Shown in pieces: positions 44,243 through 56,200 of a stretch of 64,000 nt of DNA (position 1 is the stretch's first letter; every line of letters starts with the position of its first letter). The notes below the pieces were generated by a model. That model ran no database searches, was not told where the DNA came from, and saw nothing but the letters and a program-made list of their open reading frames with translations. The stretch comes from Acephala macrosclerotiorum (taxonomy: Eukaryota; Ascomycota; Leotiomycetes; Helotiales; Mollisiaceae), in assembly GCA_014904845.1 (NCBI GenBank), contig MU119458.1:1-64000 (forward strand). The letters are read 5' to 3'. A program made the translations under genes and the position numbers.

Positions 44243-47200
44243 TCACATATCCAACGGCCTAAAATCTCTACTCCCTCTCCTGCTCGACATCGTCCTAAGC
44301 GTATGAATAGTAGGAAACATCTGCAGTCCACTGATTTCAGGATTCCACTGAATCGGCTTCGCCTTCCTCGCAATAATCATCCTCAACGTCACATACCCAA
44401 TCAACACCACCCCAAACGCCATCGGCACCAACCAATACAACGGACTCAAACTCTTAGTCGTCCCAAACACTGTCTCCACCCCCGGCGTGTAAATAATAAA
44501 CGCCGCCAAACCACTCCCAGCAAGAATACAATAGAACGTCGCATGGTTCGCGAACATATACTTCCCAAACGGAAGTGTAAGTCTCGTCTTGCAAGCAAAC
44601 AAGTTAAACATCTGCATCGTCATAATACTCCAATAATACATACTCTGCGCCTCCGCTAAAATATCCATCTGATCCAAGGCCGAGATGCCGTTATAAGGGA
44701 CAGCCTTTTTCGAGAAGTAGTAAGTTGGCGAACCTTGGCCTTTCTGCATGAGATGTGCAGCCTTGGGAGAGATACCACGTTTGTTCATAACGATGAAGAA
44801 TGCTGTCAACGAGCTGATTGCTTCCAGCATGCCGATTTCGAGATACGCCCAGGAGAGGACGTTGCCGTCGACGAGGACTTCAGCGCCAGTGTTTTCGAAG
44901 CGGTCGACCCAGTATTCTTTGGTGAATTTTGTACGGATCGAATATTGGAATTTTTGCCATTTGGTGCGGTTTTCTGGGGCGATTACGACGCCGGCTTCTT
45001 CGTCGAATTTCGATTGTGTACGACGCAGGGCGCGGCGACGGAAGATGTTGGCTGTTTCGGGTGTGACGGGTTTTCGGGGAGGTAATTGCATCAATCCATC
45101 CTCCGTCTCCGGTGGATCCCAAGCAAACGATAACGCAGCAATAAGCTCAAATCCAAGATCAATGACCAGAATTAAGATAGCAGAGAGAGGTAGCGGGATG
45201 GGGACAATGACGTAGAGTAAATTGGGGATGATTTCCGGAGTGATATGGGAGACGGTGTATTTGATGGATTTCTTGAGATTGACGAAAATGAGACGACCTT
45301 CTTCGATGCCGCGGACGATGGAGGCGAAGTTGTCGTCGAGGAGGATCATGGCGGCTGCTTCTTTGGAGACGTCAGAGCCGGATTTGTTCATGGCGATTCC
45401 GAGATCGGCTTTTTTGAGGGCGGGGGCGTCGTTGACTCCATCGCCTGTGACGCCGACGACTGAAGAGGAGAGTTAGCAGGTTTTTGTAAGGCACGGCTTA
45501 GGGTAGAGGGAGAGGTGGCGAGGTCCGATTGTCCCAGGTTATTGGGGACATTAGGAAATCGGAAACTTACTGTGTCCCATGCTCTGAGCCCGACGAACAA
45601 TTTCCAGCTTGTGCTTCGGCGAAGTACGAGCAAAGATAATCTCATCCTTCCAGAAGATATTGTCCCAGTCCGATTCAGACAAATTGTCAATTTGTTCGCC
45701 GTGTATGACAATGGCATCGAATTCATCTTCCTGAATCTCCTCGATTGCCTTGTCTAAGCGCTTCGCTACCATAGCTCTCGTCTCACTGATCATTAAATTG
45801 ATCTTGCGTCCAATGGCTTCAGCAGTCAAGGGGTGATCGCCCGTAACCATAATCACTTTGATACCAGCCGCACGGCATCGGCCAATAGCTTCTCGGACAC
45901 CATGCTTAGGAGGATCTTGAAGAGAAGCGAGGCCGACGAAGATGAAATCACTGGTGGGATAGTTCTTCTCCTTTTTGTCAAAGACATAATCCTCGGGGTA
46001 TTGATCTCCAGGAAGTAAAAGTTCAGCAAAGCCCAAGACACGATGTCCCTGACTAGCCATATACTCGTAAGTCTCGTCGTAACCCAACTTATGTTCCGCA
46101 TTCATTGGCTCAGCCTGGCCGTCAGAACCGATCAAGAAGCGGTTACACAAACGCCACACACGTTCAGGAGCACCTTTGATGTAAAGTGTCAAAGGACCGT
46201 TGGCGTGAGGCTTCTTGAGGATAGTCATGTGCATCTTCGTTTCAGAATTGAAGGGAATTTCGAATGCCTTAGGATACTTGGTAGCGAGGGCATCATAGTT
46301 TCCGAGTGCATCGGCAGCGTAGCGAATGAGACCGGATTCAGTTGCATCTCCCAGGATATGACGGTCTTTCATGGGGACGTCAATTCGATCGAACTTCACG
46401 CGGCAACAGAGAGCGCAGATGTGTAGAATGTCAGGTACACCTGGCTTGTCGATTGTAGCAACAATCTTTTCGTTGCCTGCGCGTTGAGATGCTTCATATA
46501 GCTCGCCACAAGTCCAGACATTGGTGGTTGTCATTTGGTTTCGAGTTAAGGTACCAGTCTTGTCGGTAGCCAATAAAGTGATAGCTCCCAAAGTCTCCAC
46601 ACCCTGCAAGTCCTTGACCAGAACATTCTGGGCTGCCATTCTCTTGGCGGCAATGGTCAAGAGCATGGTAACAGTTGCAGGCAAGCCTTCCGGCACCCAA
46701 GCAACGAAAATACCGATGGCAAAGTTGAGAGCCAAGGATATGTTGTCATTGTTGACAGGGAATGCTACGCCGAAGAAGATAAGGGCAGTGAGGATGGCCA
46801 ACGTTGCAATGATCTTGACAAAATTGCCGATTTCGTGTGTAAGAGGAGATGTCATCTTCTCTTCACCAGATGTGAGATGTGCGATTTGACCGAGGACTGT
46901 ATGGTCACCAGTGCGGATAACCAGGCCCCATGCTTCTCCAGAGACGCACAGTGTGCTGTTGAACATGAGATTCGAAGCTTCGAGAGGGTTTCGTGCATCG
47001 TTGTCCTTTAAACGCTCCTGGGGCTCGGATTCTCCAGTTAAGGATGAGTTGTCGACCTTGCAATCTGAGGCAGAATACACAAGGAGATCTGCTGGTGTCT
47101 TGTCTCCCATGCGGACCAAAACCACATCACCAGGAACCAAGGATGAAGCTGCTATTTGTGCCAATTTGCCATCGCGTACTGCCATGCATGTTGCGGGAAT

Positions 47201-48058
47201 CATGTTGAGGAAAGACTCCAAAAGCGCTTGCGATTTCTGCTGTTGGTAGAATTCGATGAAGGCATTGATAAAGGCAACCGCAATGAGGATGGCTCCTAGG
47301 TAAGTCTAGGACGCTAGTTAGCCAGATGCACAAGCTGAAGAGCTGGATTGTCCGTCTCTGGAAGAGCACTTTTTATATCGAAATATGCTGTCCCGAATAC
47401 AGACAACCCGAGGCGAGCTCCTGTGCATGCTGAGAGAACCCACGTTTTGAAAATTGTCGTGGTAATTAATTGCAAGTAGAATGTACTCTAGAATACCAGC
47501 GGCGATCAAGAGCAAGTTGAAAAGACTGGACAAGTATTCTAGGAATTTGATGATTGCATGCTTTTTCTTCGCAGGAGTCAAAACATTGGGACCATGTTCG
47601 AGAAGACGTTGTTCGGCAACTGAAGAGGTGAGGCCCTGCGATTCTCCAGGTTGCTTAATGTTGATGTGTGTAGTATACCGTTTTGCCACATCTTCATGGG
47701 ACATGAGATGCTCATCGATATTGACATGCTTTTCCTCGTCGTCTGCCTCGCGCTTGCGCCGATCCTTCTCTTTCTCGGTGAAGACTGGGGGGATTGAATG
47801 GACACTCTGCTGACGTCCTCTGGCTGAAGAAACACTCTGCCCGCGTCCCCTGACTGATGTAATGCTCATTGAGCGCTTTTCGATTGGTACTGTTGAGCCT
47901 GATACATCATGTCCACGACTGACAGCTCGTTTTCGGTCTGGCAACTTGACGTTAGGTGCGAACTGGATCCTGTGGTCGCCTGCATCGAGAACGTTGACCT
48001 CTACAGCGCCGTCTCCCGTAGAGGTATCCTTCTCCGAGAAATCATTGTTTGAGTCCAT
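44243..48058 (-). CDS. P-type ATPase, fungal type IIC (Na+/K+-ATPase alpha-like)
   Basis: Three exons: 48058-47444, 47305-45571, 45459-44243 (1188 aa). A long Ser/Arg-rich N terminus precedes the cation-ATPase N domain. Motifs are TGES at 295-298, PEGLP at 410-414, phosphorylation site DKTGTLT with D453, KGAPERVW, and [15 protein letters not shown] at 788-802. [16 protein letters not shown] and the many late helices match the Na/K type rather than the Ca pumps. Type IIC enzymes of filamentous fungi sit in a cell membrane and pump monovalent cations. No beta subunit is known in fungi, so ion selectivity is uncertain. At the M4 site animal pumps have NVPEGLLA, here WVPEGLPA, so a cation-site residue may differ. 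Intact; all junctions are GT-AG and in frame. Confidence 0.93.
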
Positions 48059-48957
48059 GGCGAGTAGTGGAGGGGCAAAATACCCGATTCGTCGCAAGAT
48101 CGATGACCCAAGATCTCTGGGACTTCGCTACCGACGCAATGGCGATGGGACTTGAGGTTGGTGAGTTCGTTGAATTGATGATAACCCTCCAAATGCCATA
48201 GAGCAGGGCATTGTATCGGTGTTACCCCTCCGTTATGAGGCATTTTGATAATAATTCGCGCATGCGCATGCCGATACACATTCCTTTTCCATGTCAACAA
48301 CAGCATGGTGGCGCTGACACTAGCACATCGTCACCCCAGTTCCCCAGATTTTCGAAACTTCTTCAAAGCTTTTGATTGGGCCGAATTATCGACGCCTGCA
48401 TCTTTGGCGTTTTCTCGGCGCGAACCGGTAGGGATGAAAGCTTGTCTAAAGCTAATTCGTCGCGCATCATGCCAGACAATCTCCAGGTCACAAGCCGATG
48501 AAGATCTAGATTCACGAAAATCTAGATCGGAGAATTAAAATGGCGCTGTCTGTCATACGTTTCGTGCTTCTTGGGGGTGGGAAGGTGCTCAAATGATTGG
48601 GTGTCACGCAACGCCAGACGTGTCACGGCAGTTCGTTTGCTTTGACGACAGAAGGAGGGATTGTTGGCCTGGAAGTGCCTATCGTGATATTTTGTCATCA
48701 CGCAATATCAATCTCGCTGCAACGTTGTCTCATAAATCAAAATCTTCGCCTGGAGTTGGTGGGGCTTGTTGGGACATTAGGCTAAATTCAGATGTTGTGA
48801 TGAAATGATTTCCCAATGGCTTGTCGCTCGACATTGCCAGGGAGGCTTGCGGTAAGGTTGGCGAACTTCCGCCGTTCTGCGACTCGCCTAGTTCAGAAGT
48901 TTGTCCTTGTGCCTGAGACTTCAGGCGAGATAACCACACCGCTTTTCTTAAGAAGCC

Positions 48958-49097
48958 TATACCAAATAAAGTGGTATACGTTGCGCAAAAGACGTCCAAT
49001 CACCCGATGTGCTGAAAGTACTAGAGATTCTGGTACGTTTCCGCTGCTAAAAGTTATGAGTGTGGTCCAGGGACTGGTCAAGTACTGGACAGACCTC
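48958..49097 (+). repeat. Dispersed repeat, copy B
   Basis: Contains ACGTTGCGCAAAAGA, GAAAGTACTAGAGATT, CTAAAAGTTATGAGTGT and ACTGGTCAAGTACTGGACA, in the same order and spacing as copy A at 38275-38410 but on the opposite strand. Length of recognisable similarity is about 130-140 bp. Confidence 0.5.
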
Positions 49098-49267
49098 TGA
49101 ACATGGGCGAGTAGCGATGTTCATCTGGAGAAATCCCCTGAACTAGATGTTTATAAATTCCAACATGCAAGGATAAAAAGCTAAAAGTAGAGAATAACGC
49201 GTCACTGAGAAGTATAACCAGGCAAAGAAAGTAGTGTCAAGCTATTCAGACTCGACCAATCTAGCTT

Positions 49268-49590
49268 CTAATGCGCCTCCACTTCTCTCTTCCCCTGCCA
49301 AGCGACGGCCATCTTAGCCTTGATATGGCACATGGCTGGCGCTAGGTAAGCCCTGAGTTAATACAAAGATACTCCTAGACGCTGAAGCTCCGCTTGGACT
49401 GCGGCAAGCTTTTTCTCTGCGATGTTAATCTTTTAACTCCCAATTATTGCGCTAACGGGGCCTAGGGCAAACGCTGTGGGGGCTGCGGCTATACCATGTC
49501 CGGGAGTCAGTCTGGAGTAGTATGACGCCTCGCTGTTATCGACGTCAGAGATGCAGCTGCAAACGGGGCATCTATCATAATATAGCCTTC
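49268..49590 (-). pseudogene. Decayed gene with two in-frame TAA codons
   Basis: A single minus-strand frame reads like protein for about 100 codons: ISDVDNSEASYYSRL, a glycine/alanine-rich hydrophobic run (HGIAAAPTAFALGPVSAIIG), TAA at 49435-49433, KINIAEKKLAAVQAELQRLG, TAA at 49360-49358, then CHIKAKMAVAWQGKREVEAH. The amphipathic run after the first TAA is strongly coiled-coil-like. Both stops could derive from CAA by C-to-T change, as RIP would produce. An upstream frame (GYIMIDAPFAAASL) may be an earlier part displaced by an indel. I cannot name the family. Confidence 0.4.
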
Positions 49591-50049
49591 AAGTCTGCCC
49601 TGGCGTAAGACATCTCAATTCTATTATACATTCCAACAAAATTCAAAATGAAACGTGAGGACGCCGTACAGCTATTCAAATGACAGGCATAAGACAGCTA
49701 CAGCGCAAATGTGCTCATCCCTTGGCAAGTGAGTATTTGCGACGAAGGAATGATCGATGGCCCAGAGTAGTTAAAGCCATTGGCGATCGCTGTCAAAGAA
49801 CACCTAGCACTAAGATAGTGTTTTATTATTTGCATACATCGATTCAGGTAGCTGCATATAATCTTCAAGCCACTAGACTGAGGAGATTAACTGTACCTCA
49901 AGACGATGATGTCGCTACCACGCGCCCCACTGATTACCCTTTTGAGACCAGCATGCCGCAAAGAGTTCTGGTCTTTTCGAGGGCCGTGATGGATGGTTTT
50001 CGTATTTTCGTATTGTTATAAAGACGGCTTGTGTGTCGTTTCCCCAAAA

Positions 50050-51154
50050 TCATTTGACCTCGCCCCCACCCAAGATGTCGGAGATGTTGATCTGCCCGCT
50101 ACCTCTAGGTAGTGGTTGGGCCTGGTTTGGGCCTTCTTTCCATCCAATCATATAAATCATCCTGAATGTCGCTGGTATCGATCCATCCTCGTTGCCGTAA
50201 AATTCTCGGTATATGCCTTCGTTCGCGAGTAGGACATCTCGCTTGATAGCTCCTACTTCCCTGCCGAGAATGGCATTACTTTCTCCCATTGCTTGAAGGT
50301 CTTGCATGAGAGCGAACGTATCCGGGTAGTCAACGATGATGTCGTCCACATCCACGGTTAACATTTTGAATCCTGCCTTTTGTAACAGGCCTCCCATGTC
50401 CCTGACATCGGCCAATGGCGATACGTGAGGGGATACACCACCTCTTCTCTCCATATCTGCTAATTGTAGCGACGTCCGTAATTCATAAAGTGTATCCCCT
50501 CCAAACATTGCGCCCATAAATGGAGCATCTGGTTTCAGAACATTGTTGATTTGTGCAAGTAATGAAGGTAGGTCGTTAATCCAATGCATACTCAATGAGC
50601 TCAAAACGGCATCAAACGTATTTGCTTCGAAAGGTAATCGTTCCTCATCGCCGAGCACTTCACGTGTGAGGTTGATCTCCTTGTTGAAGGGTAGCTCTGC
50701 GTCGCGGTAGAGCATGGTTCGGGAAGAATCGGCAGCTGTGAGATGTGATAGTCGAGTAGATAGGGGTGGGGATGACTTTTTCGAAGGATCAATGTCTGGG
50801 TCTGGCAAAGTGAGTGCGCGTGCTATATTACATGAATTTGCGCCAAGGTCGAGGACATGGTTGAAGTGCTGGTTGATATCCTAGGACAGTCAGCAGTCGC
50901 CGAGTAACTGACCCGTTGAAGCTTACTAGTAATCTTTCAGATAGCCTCATGGCTACCTCATCTTTGAGATAGTCTGCCTGGCGACTTCTTTCCACATTTG
51001 CAGCAGCTCGCTCTTTTTGCTGGTATTTTGTATGTTGATTGAAGACCTGCAACGTGGGTGATCCTGGAGCTTGAACCGCATAGCTTCTTGAGGGACATAT
51101 TCTCCGTCGGATTGCTGGTCGTGGAAGAAATGGCCTCAAAGTCGCAGGCTTCAT
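50050..51154 (-). CDS. NDUFAF5-like complex I assembly methyltransferase-fold protein
   Basis: Two exons, 51154-50927 and 50880-50050 (352 aa). An Arg-rich N terminus (LRPFLPRPAIRRRICPSRSY) is a mitochondrial presequence. The SAM-binding motif VLDLGANSCNIA crosses into exon 2. LPFEANTFDAVLSSLSMHWI, NDLPSLLAQINNVLKPDAPF and GAMFGGDTLYELRTSLQLA are landmarks of the NDUFAF5/BioC-like group. The human enzyme hydroxylates an arginine of the NDUFS7 subunit during early complex I assembly in the matrix. Position of the single intron is fixed by frame (CTA|GAT). Intact. The short spacer to the divergent AP-2 alpha gene suggests a shared promoter, with no evident functional link. Confidence 0.92.
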
Positions 51155-51660
51155 TTTGGCAGACCTTGGGAGAAATTTATGTTGGTGGAAGAAGAAAAAG
51201 AAGAGAAGGCTGGTGACGTTCAGGACTTTGACGAGGCTCCTAGTCGAGGTACACCCTTGTTGAAACGCTCGGACAAAGCTTCGCTAGCGTCCGCTGCAAC
51301 TCGCTCTCCACGAGGGGATCAACACCACTACAGACTTCAAGTTCAATTATTCAGCAGCACATCGACAGTCATCTCACGACAAGCTTCCAGGAAAGCTGGC
51401 TATCACGCCAAAATTGTGTTGGCGGATGGAGTTCCATAAGCAAGGCTAATTTGACGAGGCCTTTTGTGTTCTGCCGCCCTCGTGAGTAGTCGCAAATCAC
51501 CAGTGAAAGCCTCCTTTACGAACAGTCAGCATCAGCAGAAGGACATTCGGGATCCGAGGATCGTATGCAGTGGGTATTTTGTGATTCTAGGTCATATCCT
51601 CATTCAGACCAGCTGGGGCAGCATTGCTTCGACTAGAAGGGGACTCCAACGGCACCTATC
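51155..51660. promoter_or_regulatory. Divergent promoter, NDUFAF5-like and AP-2 alpha
   Basis: 506 bp between two divergent housekeeping genes. No TATA box or repeated site stands out. Overlapping frames in this stretch have no protein character. Confidence 0.4.
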
Positions 51661-54600
51661 ATGGCCTCCTCGGCGGCAGGGTTCCTGAGCCGCGGGTCTT
51701 CAGGGAACAATGCGAATATGCGTGGACTGGTCCAATTCATAGCAGATTTGAGAAATGCGAGGGCGAGGGAACTGGAGGAGAAGAGGATCAACAAGGAACT
51801 GGCGAACATAAGGTTCGTAATTCTGCTGCGAATAGCTTCAGGGGTGGTGCTGGGCTAACATGTATTTCGTGCAGACAAAAATTCAAAGGTATTCCTCGAG
51901 CCGAGCATCTTGATTTCTCTATTCTGTGCGCATCCTAACTTGTGGAACAGATGGTAATCTCAGTGGCTACCACAAGAAGAAATACGTCTGCAAGGTACTC
52001 TTCTTGCCCCTTCCTCGGAAGCACACTCTGACACGTCCCTAGCTTTTGTACATCTACATACTTGGGTGGAACGTCGATTTTGGACACTTAGAAGCTGTCA
52101 ATCTTATATCCGCGAACAAATATTCAGAGAAACAAATCGGCTACCTTGCGATGACCCTTTTCCTCCACGAGCAGCACGAATTGTTACATTTAGTTGTTAA
52201 TAGCATACGGAAGGATTTGACGGACTACAACGAGTTATTTAATTGTCTAGCGCTACATGCCATAGCGAATGTTGGTGGGCGGGAGATGGGAGAGGCGCTC
52301 AGTGGAGAAGTACATCGACTTCTGATATCTCCGTCAGTTCCGGAATGCCTGGTTGCACATGCTTCAGCTGAAATTTCTCTAGGACGTCGAAAGCATTCGT
52401 CAAGAAGAAGGCCGCCCTAACTTTACTCCGATTGTATCGCAAGCACCCAGATATCGTCCAACCTCAATGGGCCGAACGAATCATTTCTCTGATGGACGAT
52501 GCCGACATGGGTGTAGCTCTATCAGTGACATCTCTTGTGATGGCTTTGGCCCAGGATCAGCCAGAGCAGTACAAGGGCAGCTATGTCAAGGCAGCGTCTC
52601 GACTAAAGAGGATATTAGTTGATGGAGAATATGCACAGGATTACCTCTACTACAAGGTGCCATGCCCATGGATACAGGTCAAGCTGCTGAGATTGCTACA
52701 ATATTATCCTCCATCAGGTATTATCCCGATATAAAGAATGTCCAACCACCGAGGCTGACATGAAGTAGACGATGTCCATGTTCGCGAGCTCATTCGAGAA
52801 TCACTCCAGAAGATCCTGAATCTAGCTTTAGAGATGCCCAAGAATGTTCAACAAAATAATGCGCAGAATGCTGTCTTGTTCGAAGCAATCAACCTGATCA
52901 TCCACCTCGACACGGAGCAGGCGCTCATGAAACAAATATCACATAGATTGGGCAAATTCATTCAGTCACGAGAGACGAATGTTCGATATCTTGGATTGGA
53001 GGCAATGACACATCTGGCGGCACGAGCAGAAACTCTGGACCCGATCAAACAACACCAAGCCATTATTATTGGCTCGCTAAAAGATAGGGACATCAGCGTT
53101 CGGAGAAAAGGTCTTGACTTGCTGTACAGCATGTGTGACCAGACCAATGCTCAGCCCATTGTTGGGGAGCTCCTACAATATCTCCAAAATGCTGATTTTG
53201 CGATTCGCGAGGAAATGGTCCTAAAGATCGCCATTTTGACCGAGAAGTATGCGACAGACATTCAGTGGTACGTGGACATCTCGCTGCGACTCATCGCAAT
53301 GGCAGGAGACCATGTTAGCGACGAAGTATGGCATCGAGTGATCCAGATTGTGACGAACAACGAGGAATTGCAGGTCTATGCTGCTCAAAATATTCTGCAG
53401 TATGTCAAGGCGGACCACTGTCACGAGACCCTGGTGAAGATTGGCGGATATATCCTTGGCGAATTCGGCCATCTGATCGCGGAAGACAAAGGTTGCAGTC
53501 CGATTGAACAATTCCTAGCGCTCCAGGGCAAGCTCCAAGGTTGTTCATCCAGCACGAGGGCTATCATCCTATCATGCTTCATCAAATTCGTCAACCTTTT
53601 CCCAGAAATCAAGCCACGACTCATGTATGTCTTCCGAGCATACAGCCATACTTTGGACTCGGAGCTTCAACAACGCGCATGCGAGTATCTCGCACTTGCA
53701 AGCCTACCCACCGATGATTTACTTCGGACTGTCTGCGACGAGATGCCACCTTTCCCTGAGCGGCAATCAGCTTTATTATCGAGACTTCACCAGAAGCATG
53801 CCAATACTAGCGACAAACGGACATGGGTCGTTGGAGGCAAAGATGCAAATGCCAACGAGAAAGACTTCAGTCTTGCAAAGAATCCGGGCTTGAAGCGAGC
53901 ATTCAGTAATGCAAACGGTATCTCATCCGCCACCAACGGTACAGCCAATGGAACGGCTACCAACGGTACGAATGGCCATGCGAAGGGTGCCAACGATCTC
54001 GATGGTTTGGATATGCTGAATGCTGGTCCATCAGAGCCCAAGACATTGAAAGCTCCTAACCTAGCCAGTGCGGCACATCTTTCGCCTGATTGGGAAATTG
54101 GTTTCAACCGGCTTATGCTGAAGGCAGAAGGTGTGCTCTACGAAGATGGTCAAATTCAAGTCGGAGTGCGGTCAGAATACCGTGGCCAGATGGCTTGTGT
54201 CGTCCTCTATTTCTCGAACAAAGCTCCAGCACCTGTCAGCTCATTCACTACAACACTGGATTTGGAAGCAGCCGAAAAGGAGAATCTTAGCTGGGAAGTC
54301 AAGGGCTTGCCTGAAAGCACCATCAGCACCGGTTCTCAGAGCCAGCAAATGATCATGTTCGAGGCAAAGAAAGTCTTTGACAAGAGCCCAACGATCAGAA
54401 TCAGCTACCTTGCTGGCGCCTTACAAGCACTCACTCTCAAATTACCTGTAGCCATTCACAAGTTCATGGATCCCGCCGAATTGTCTGCAGATGATTTCTT
54501 CAAGCGCTGGAAGCAAATTGGCGGGGCACCGCGTGAAGCTCAACGTATATTTGGCGTGAAAGGAGGAAAGGGAGGAGACCGCGAGCTCAACGACATGTTC

Positions 54601-54963
54601 ATCAGAAGGACCGTTGAAGGTTTCAGGTGGGGTGTCCTGGACAACGTCGATCCAAATAAGAAGAATTTTGTCGGAGCCAGCGTACTGCACACTGGCGAGG
54701 GTGGCAAGTTCGGGTGTCTATTGAGATTGGAGCCTAACTATGGGACTCAGGTATTTCACCCCATCCTCCTCCATCGCATTCAATGCTGATATACTCAGAT
54801 GTTACGTCTCACGATCCGAGCAACGGATGAAAGCGTGCCTCCAGTTCTAATCAAAATAATGGAAGACCGCTTAGCTGTTGGCGTTTCCACGGCACCAGAA
54901 GTGTTCGAGGCACCGACGAGGAGGGAAATATCGGATGCATTTGGGAATGTGCTAGTGACATAA
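51661..54963 (+). CDS. AP-2 complex subunit alpha (alpha-adaptin)
   Basis: Seven exons: 51661-51812, 51875-51888, 51951-51994, 52043-52332, 52383-52717, 52769-54750, 54799-54963 (993 aa). [20 protein letters not shown], then [20 protein letters not shown], and long HEAT-like repeats form the adaptin trunk. A Gly/Ala/Asn-rich hinge (about 680-730) precedes the alpha-adaptin ear ([18 protein letters not shown] to the C terminus), including [12 protein letters not shown]-2 links plasma-membrane cargo and lipids to clathrin during endocytosis. Exon 2 is only 14 nt, but its borders are canonical and required for frame and for the conserved RQKFK run. Intact; C-terminal exon short and in frame. Convergent with the enoyl-CoA hydratase gene, about 190 bp apart. 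Confidence 0.93.
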
Positions 54964-55156
54964 TCGATGGAGGATGAAAGAGTTCTTTTCTTGTTCTGCT
55001 GATAGTAAGGCATTTGGGAAGGAAGCGTTGTTAGTCATCTTACATAGTAGCATTTGAATGGAGTCTTGTTAATTTCCAACCTGAACAATTCTCTTTGGCC
55101 AAGTGGCAGTTCACATGATAATGTCCGCATAAAATTGATTCTTTGGGACGTTTGAG

Positions 55157-56200
55157 TATTATTTGTCCTTAAATACAGGTTGTCTTTTCTCTACGAAAGC
55201 CCTCATGCCTTCGGTACGATCCTCGAGTGAGAAGGAGCTGTAGTATAAACTACGCTCCAATTTTACGCCTGCTTCCATGTGCGTTTCTTCCGCTGCTTTG
55301 AGTCAGTAGTCGTTATTGTATAGCATTGACGAGGTGGAGGCCAACGGGCACTCACAATTCAATATTGCCTGTTTCGCCAACTGGACAACTGGAGCAGACT
55401 TCGAAGCAATCTTATGTGCCGCATCAATCGTCTCACTATACAACCTATTCAAAGGAAACGCCCTAGCAACCAATCCCAACCGCTCAAGCTCTTTCCCCGA
55501 AACAGTAGAAGAAGTAAGGATCATATCCATCGCCTTCTGCTTTCCCACAATTCTCGCCAAGCGCTGCGTCCCCCCAGCTCCTGGAATCGTCCCAACGGAT
55601 AATTCTGGTAGGCCGAATTTGGCGTCGTCAGCGGCGTAAAGGATATCGCACATCATTGCGAGTTCGAAGCCACCGCCGAGGGCGAACCCGGCTACGGATG
55701 CTAGGATGGGTTTGCGCATGGTTGTTATGGCAGAGGAGAGGACTTTTAGGTATTGGATTTTGTGTGCTTCTGTTGTTGTGAGGTGTTGGAGTTCAGTTAG
55801 ATCAGCTCCCGCTACAAGAATTTTGGTTAGCTACGTTAACGCCTGAAGCCTCATTGAATCTGAATCCGAGTATACGGGATGGACGCGCAACTATCAAATG
55901 ATATTAACATTTCGAAGTTTGATCGTCAACAGGCCTTCGGGGAGTCCTCATCACCTTGAGATGAGAATGTTAGAGTAGGATAGAATACCCACCGGAGAAT
56001 GGCCCACTTGTTCTGCTTCCAGTCAGAACCACCACCCTGACCTTATCGTCTCGCTCGACCATGGCGATAGCACGCACGAGACAGTCGATTGTCTTCTGGG
56101 AGAGGGCATTCCTCTTCTCTGGTCTGTTGATATTCACCACTGCCACACCTTTGCTATCGATTGTGACCTAGATCAGGGAGGTGCTAGTTGAGAACTCCAT
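55157..56200 (-). CDS. Enoyl-CoA hydratase/isomerase (ECHS1-like), start uncertain
   Basis: Exons: 56167-55993, 55811-55356, 55295-55157. VVNINRPEKRNALSQKTID, AGADLTELQ, ALGGGFELAMMCDILYAADD and GTIPGAGGTQRLARIVGKQK are crotonase-family landmarks. The two catalytic Glu (in GGFELAMM and LPELSVG) are present. It hydrates trans-2-enoyl-CoA in beta-oxidation or amino-acid breakdown. No C-terminal peroxisomal signal is seen. The 5' end is unclear: an ATG at 56200 opens MEFSTSTSLI, but TAG at 56170-56168 follows in frame directly before VTIDSKG. Either that TAG is a splice acceptor of an unseen upstream exon, or it is a nonsense change. The first intron is long (181 nt) with donor GTGGGT. The last junction could equally use 55293 as first base. 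Confidence 0.85.

Larger units (their letters stand above)
48059..50049. other. Intergenic with repeat copy B and a decayed gene
   Basis: The left part is the ATPase promoter. It also contains repeat copy B (48958-49097) and a minus-strand gene remnant (49268-49590). Plus frames such as 49680-50021 show no domain. Confidence 0.4.
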
